7,436 bases of DNA from JBOGED01 sp050743625 (GTDB lineage: Bacteria; Actinomycetota; Nitriliruptoria; Euzebyales; Egibacteraceae): contig JBOGED010000561.1 of the NCBI GenBank assembly GCA_050743625.1, positions 1 through 7,436 on the forward strand. The letters are read 5' to 3'. The stretch's first letter is position 1. The number at the start of each line of letters is the position of its first letter. Below are positions 5,823-7,436 of the stretch, piece after piece. The notes under the pieces were generated by a model, which saw nothing but the letters and a program-made list of their open reading frames with translations, searched no databases and was not told where the DNA came from. The position numbers and the translations under genes were made by a program.

Positions 5823-5910
5823 GGCGCTGCCATACCCCTGAGAGCGGCCGATACCGTACGCGGCTGAACCTTGCATTTAGCGGTTACCGGACGGTCGAGT
5901 TGTGTGCTGG
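5823..5910. other. 88-bp spacer between convergent toxin and acyl-CoA dehydrogenase genes
   Basis: It holds the third CCGATACCG copy and nested short complementary segments: ACCGT (5853-5857) with ACGGT (5891-5895), and AACC (5867-5870) with GGTT (5882-5885). A shared terminator is possible, but the pairing is weak and there is no T tract. Confidence 0.25.
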
Positions 5911-7179
5911 TCAGTCAAGCCAGGGTGGCACGGCACCCTCAGCGACCAGCATCGAGTGGTAGCCAGGCTGGCGGAATATGTTGTGCAGTTGGCGTCGCCG
6001 GACGCCCATGTTGCCGCCGTCGTAGAGCGGGTATACGAGCGCGTCGCGCATCAGCCGCTCGAGCGGAGTCTTGCGGGTGTAGCTTTCGACCCCGACCAGG
6101 CGCATGGCGTCGTAGACGACCTGCACGGCCAGCTCGGAGCAGTAGACCTTGGTCATGATCGCCAGCTCCTCGCCGGCACCGTCGGTGGCGTCGAGGTAGT
6201 GACAGGCCTTCCAGGTCATGTAGCGGGCGGCTTCGATGCGCATCTTGATGTCTGCGAGCATGAAGCCGACGTTTTGGTGTTCGATGATGGGCACGGGGCC
6301 GAGCCGATGCTCGCGGCGCGCGAATTCCAGGGCGTGCTCGAACGCCGCGCGCATCGTCCCGACACAGGCGGCGCCGATCAGTGCAGCGGTCCAACTGAAC
6401 GCCCCGGAGACAATACGCTTGCCGTCACCCGGCTGGCCCAACAGGTGATCAGCTGGGACTTCGACGCTGTTGAAGTGCACGCGTGGTGTGACGATCCCGC
6501 GTTGGCCAAGCTTGTCGTAGACGTCAACGATCTCCACGCCCTGGGCATCTCCCGGCACGACCACCACCGCCAGCGAGTCGCTGGCACCCTTACCAGGGTC
6601 GGTGCGACAGACGACCGTGTACAGCGTCGCACCGTCGCCGTTCCAGCCGGTACCGTTCGTCGCGTAGTGCTTCTCGCCGGACACAATCAGGCAGTCGCCC
6701 TCCTGACGGGCGAAGGTTTGCATCCCCGCATTCGGGTCGTCGCTGTCGTAGTTCGCCCCCCCACCGACGTCGGTGAAGGCGAATGAGGCCAGCAAGGAGC
6801 CATCGGCATCGTCGACGAACGGTCGTAGGAACCGCTCCTTCTGTTCGTGACTGCCGAACTGGATAATCGGGCGCAGCCCTAAGGCGCTGCCCAGCAAGGT
6901 GGTCGGAACGTTGACGTCCACGCGGGCGAGCTCTTCAGCGGCCAGCGCGAAAGCGAGGGTCGAGAACCCCCCTCCTCCGTGCTCGGGCGGGATGAACGCC
7001 TTCGTGAACCCTGCCTTGGCGAACTCGGTGAAGGCGGCTCGGCCCGCGCGGAACGCTTCGACCGGGTCGGCGATTCGGTCGATCGTGGCCGCCGCGTCGG
7101 CGAGCACACTCTCCGCAAATGCGCGTGCGTTTTGTTGTAGTTCCCGTTGCTCCGGCGAAAGTGTGAAGTCGATCGGCAC
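5911..7179 (-). CDS. acyl-CoA dehydrogenase family flavoprotein
   Basis: A 422-residue protein with the three-part acyl-CoA dehydrogenase layout: N-terminal helical domain (about 1-125, starting VPIDFTLSPEQRELQ), beta domain (about 130-242, with ASFAFTDVGGGANYDS and VSGEKHYATNG) and C-terminal helical domain (about 255-405). The family uses FAD to make alpha,beta-unsaturated acyl-CoA, passing electrons to ETF; some members act on other substrates. In most members the catalytic base is Glu in a YEGT motif. Here it is YDGG with Asp387, and the alternative Glu site used by isovaleryl- and long-chain enzymes (around 260-268, AFSWTAALI) has no Glu either. The GTG at 7179 was chosen because GGAGG lies 5 nt upstream and the protein begins at the usual family N-terminus; an in-frame start at 7254 would add 25 atypical residues. 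It stands alone on its strand, without ETF or ligase neighbours. The substrate is unknown. Confidence 0.93.
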   Translation of the reverse strand: MPIDFTLSPEQRELQQNARAFAESVLADAAATIDRIADPVEAFRAGRAAFTEFAKAGFTKAFIPPEHGGGGFSTLAFALAAEELARVDVNVPTTLLGSALGLRPIIQFGSHEQKERFLRPFVDDADGSLLASFAFTDVGGGANYDSDDPNAGMQTFARQEGDCLIVSGEKHYATNGTGWNGDGATLYTVVCRTDPGKGASDSLAVVVVPGDAQGVEIVDVYDKLGQRGIVTPRVHFNSVEVPADHLLGQPGDGKRIVSGAFSWTAALIGAACVGTMRAAFEHALEFARREHRLGPVPIIEHQNVGFMLADIKMRIEAARYMTWKACHYLDATDGAGEELAIMTKVYCSELAVQVVYDAMRLVGVESYTRKTPLERLMRDALVYPLYDGGNMGVRRRQLHNIFRQPGYHSMLVAEGAVPPWLD

Positions 7180-7198
7180 GCTGTCCTCCCTAAGGAGT

Positions 7199-7214
7199 TG
7201 TCGGTGACCTGACA
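7199..7214. promoter_or_regulatory. imperfect palindrome upstream of the acyl-CoA dehydrogenase gene
   Basis: TGTCGGTGACCTGACA has matching outer arms (TGTC/GACA) and one inner G-C pair (6-11), centred 28 bp upstream of the GTG start. It is the size of a TetR- or GntR-type half-site pair. The rest of 7215-7436 shows CATATG palindromes at about 7254 and 7392 and short TCCGT repeats, but no gene or clear promoter that I can support. Confidence 0.25.
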
Positions 7215-7436
7215 GCACGACGGTACGGGCAATCCCTCCCCGCTGTACACCCACATATGGATAGCGTGCGTAACCGACGACCTCGCAGCCGGGCGTTCAT
7301 GGTCCCTGCGCCTAAGTGGCCCCATCCGTAAATCCGTTGGTATTCGGACGGCCATCCCACGCCCGGCGCTCGCGGCGTTGCGCCTCGCTTACATATGAGC
7401 CTTGCGGATATGCGCACTCGGCGCGCCTTGCGAGCA

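Larger units (their letters stand above)
5091..5856. repeat. CCGATACCG direct repeats flanking the toxin-antitoxin operon
   Basis: Identical CCGATACCG copies are at 5091-5099, 5142-5150 and 5848-5856, two upstream and one just downstream of the antitoxin/toxin genes. The middle copy also pairs with an inverted CGGTATC at 5133. They could be antitoxin binding sites, or the downstream copy could be a remnant of an insertion boundary. The interval given spans all copies; only the three 9-mers are the repeat. Confidence 0.5.

Noticed and set aside
5902..6786. Plus-strand 294-codon frame opposite the acyl-CoA dehydrogenase
   Set aside because: It has no family resemblance and no ribosome binding site, and lies fully inside a strong gene on the other strand.
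7179..7254. Longer acyl-CoA dehydrogenase start at 7254
   Set aside because: The extra 25 residues do not resemble the family N-terminus, whereas GTG 7179 has an ideal GGAGG and gives the usual beginning.
7190..7417. Minus-strand 75-codon frame upstream of the acyl-CoA dehydrogenase
   Set aside because: Composition is Arg/Gly-rich without domain resemblance or ribosome binding site; treated as non-coding upstream DNA.

Overview
The window looks like chromosomal DNA of a high-GC actinomycete (Streptomyces, Pseudonocardiales or a relative). The clear genes use G/C at almost every third codon position, GTG starts are common, and the gene families (AfsR-like regulator, DrrAB-type exporter, CYP107-like P450, Phd/VapC toxin-antitoxin pair, acyl-CoA dehydrogenase) are typical of that group. 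I cannot place it to genus from the sequence alone.

Layout. (1) 1-1407, plus strand: the C-terminal, TPR-like part of a BTAD/AfsR-type regulator. It has no DNA-binding or ATPase domain in the window, and its coding signal fades left of about position 136, so it is either cut by the window edge or a decayed remnant. (2) 1430-4439, minus strand: a compact three-gene operon in the order ABC ATPase (DrrA type), ABC permease (DrrB type, 4-bp GTGA overlap) and cytochrome P450. A perfect 8-bp inverted repeat lies in the 68-bp gap before the P450. Together with the regulator fragment, this looks like a small exporter-plus-oxidase cassette of the kind found at the edge of secondary-metabolite clusters. 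(3) 4440-5187: no intact gene. The stretch holds the operon leader with short inverted repeats, a 12-bp palindrome, a degenerate tRNA-like sequence with a Val(CAC) anticodon arm, and a frameshifted, internally deleted remnant of a tyrosine recombinase. I read this as the scar of an old integrated element. (4) 5188-5822, plus strand: a Phd/YefM antitoxin and VapC/PIN toxin operon. The antitoxin seems to be translated from a leaderless or nearly leaderless transcript. The toxin probably starts at a CTG that overlaps the antitoxin stop. Copies of CCGATACCG lie on both sides of the operon. (5) 5911-7179, minus strand: a 422-aa acyl-CoA dehydrogenase family flavoprotein with Asp-Gly-Gly where most relatives have the catalytic Glu-Gly-Thr. 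(6) 7180-7436: its upstream region, with no further gene I can support.

I found no convincing wholly new multi-gene system. The points most worth a second look are the integrase/tRNA-like/toxin-antitoxin scar, the CTG start and leaderless start in the toxin-antitoxin operon, the replaced catalytic base in the acyl-CoA dehydrogenase, and the P450 with Ile in place of the usual I-helix acid.
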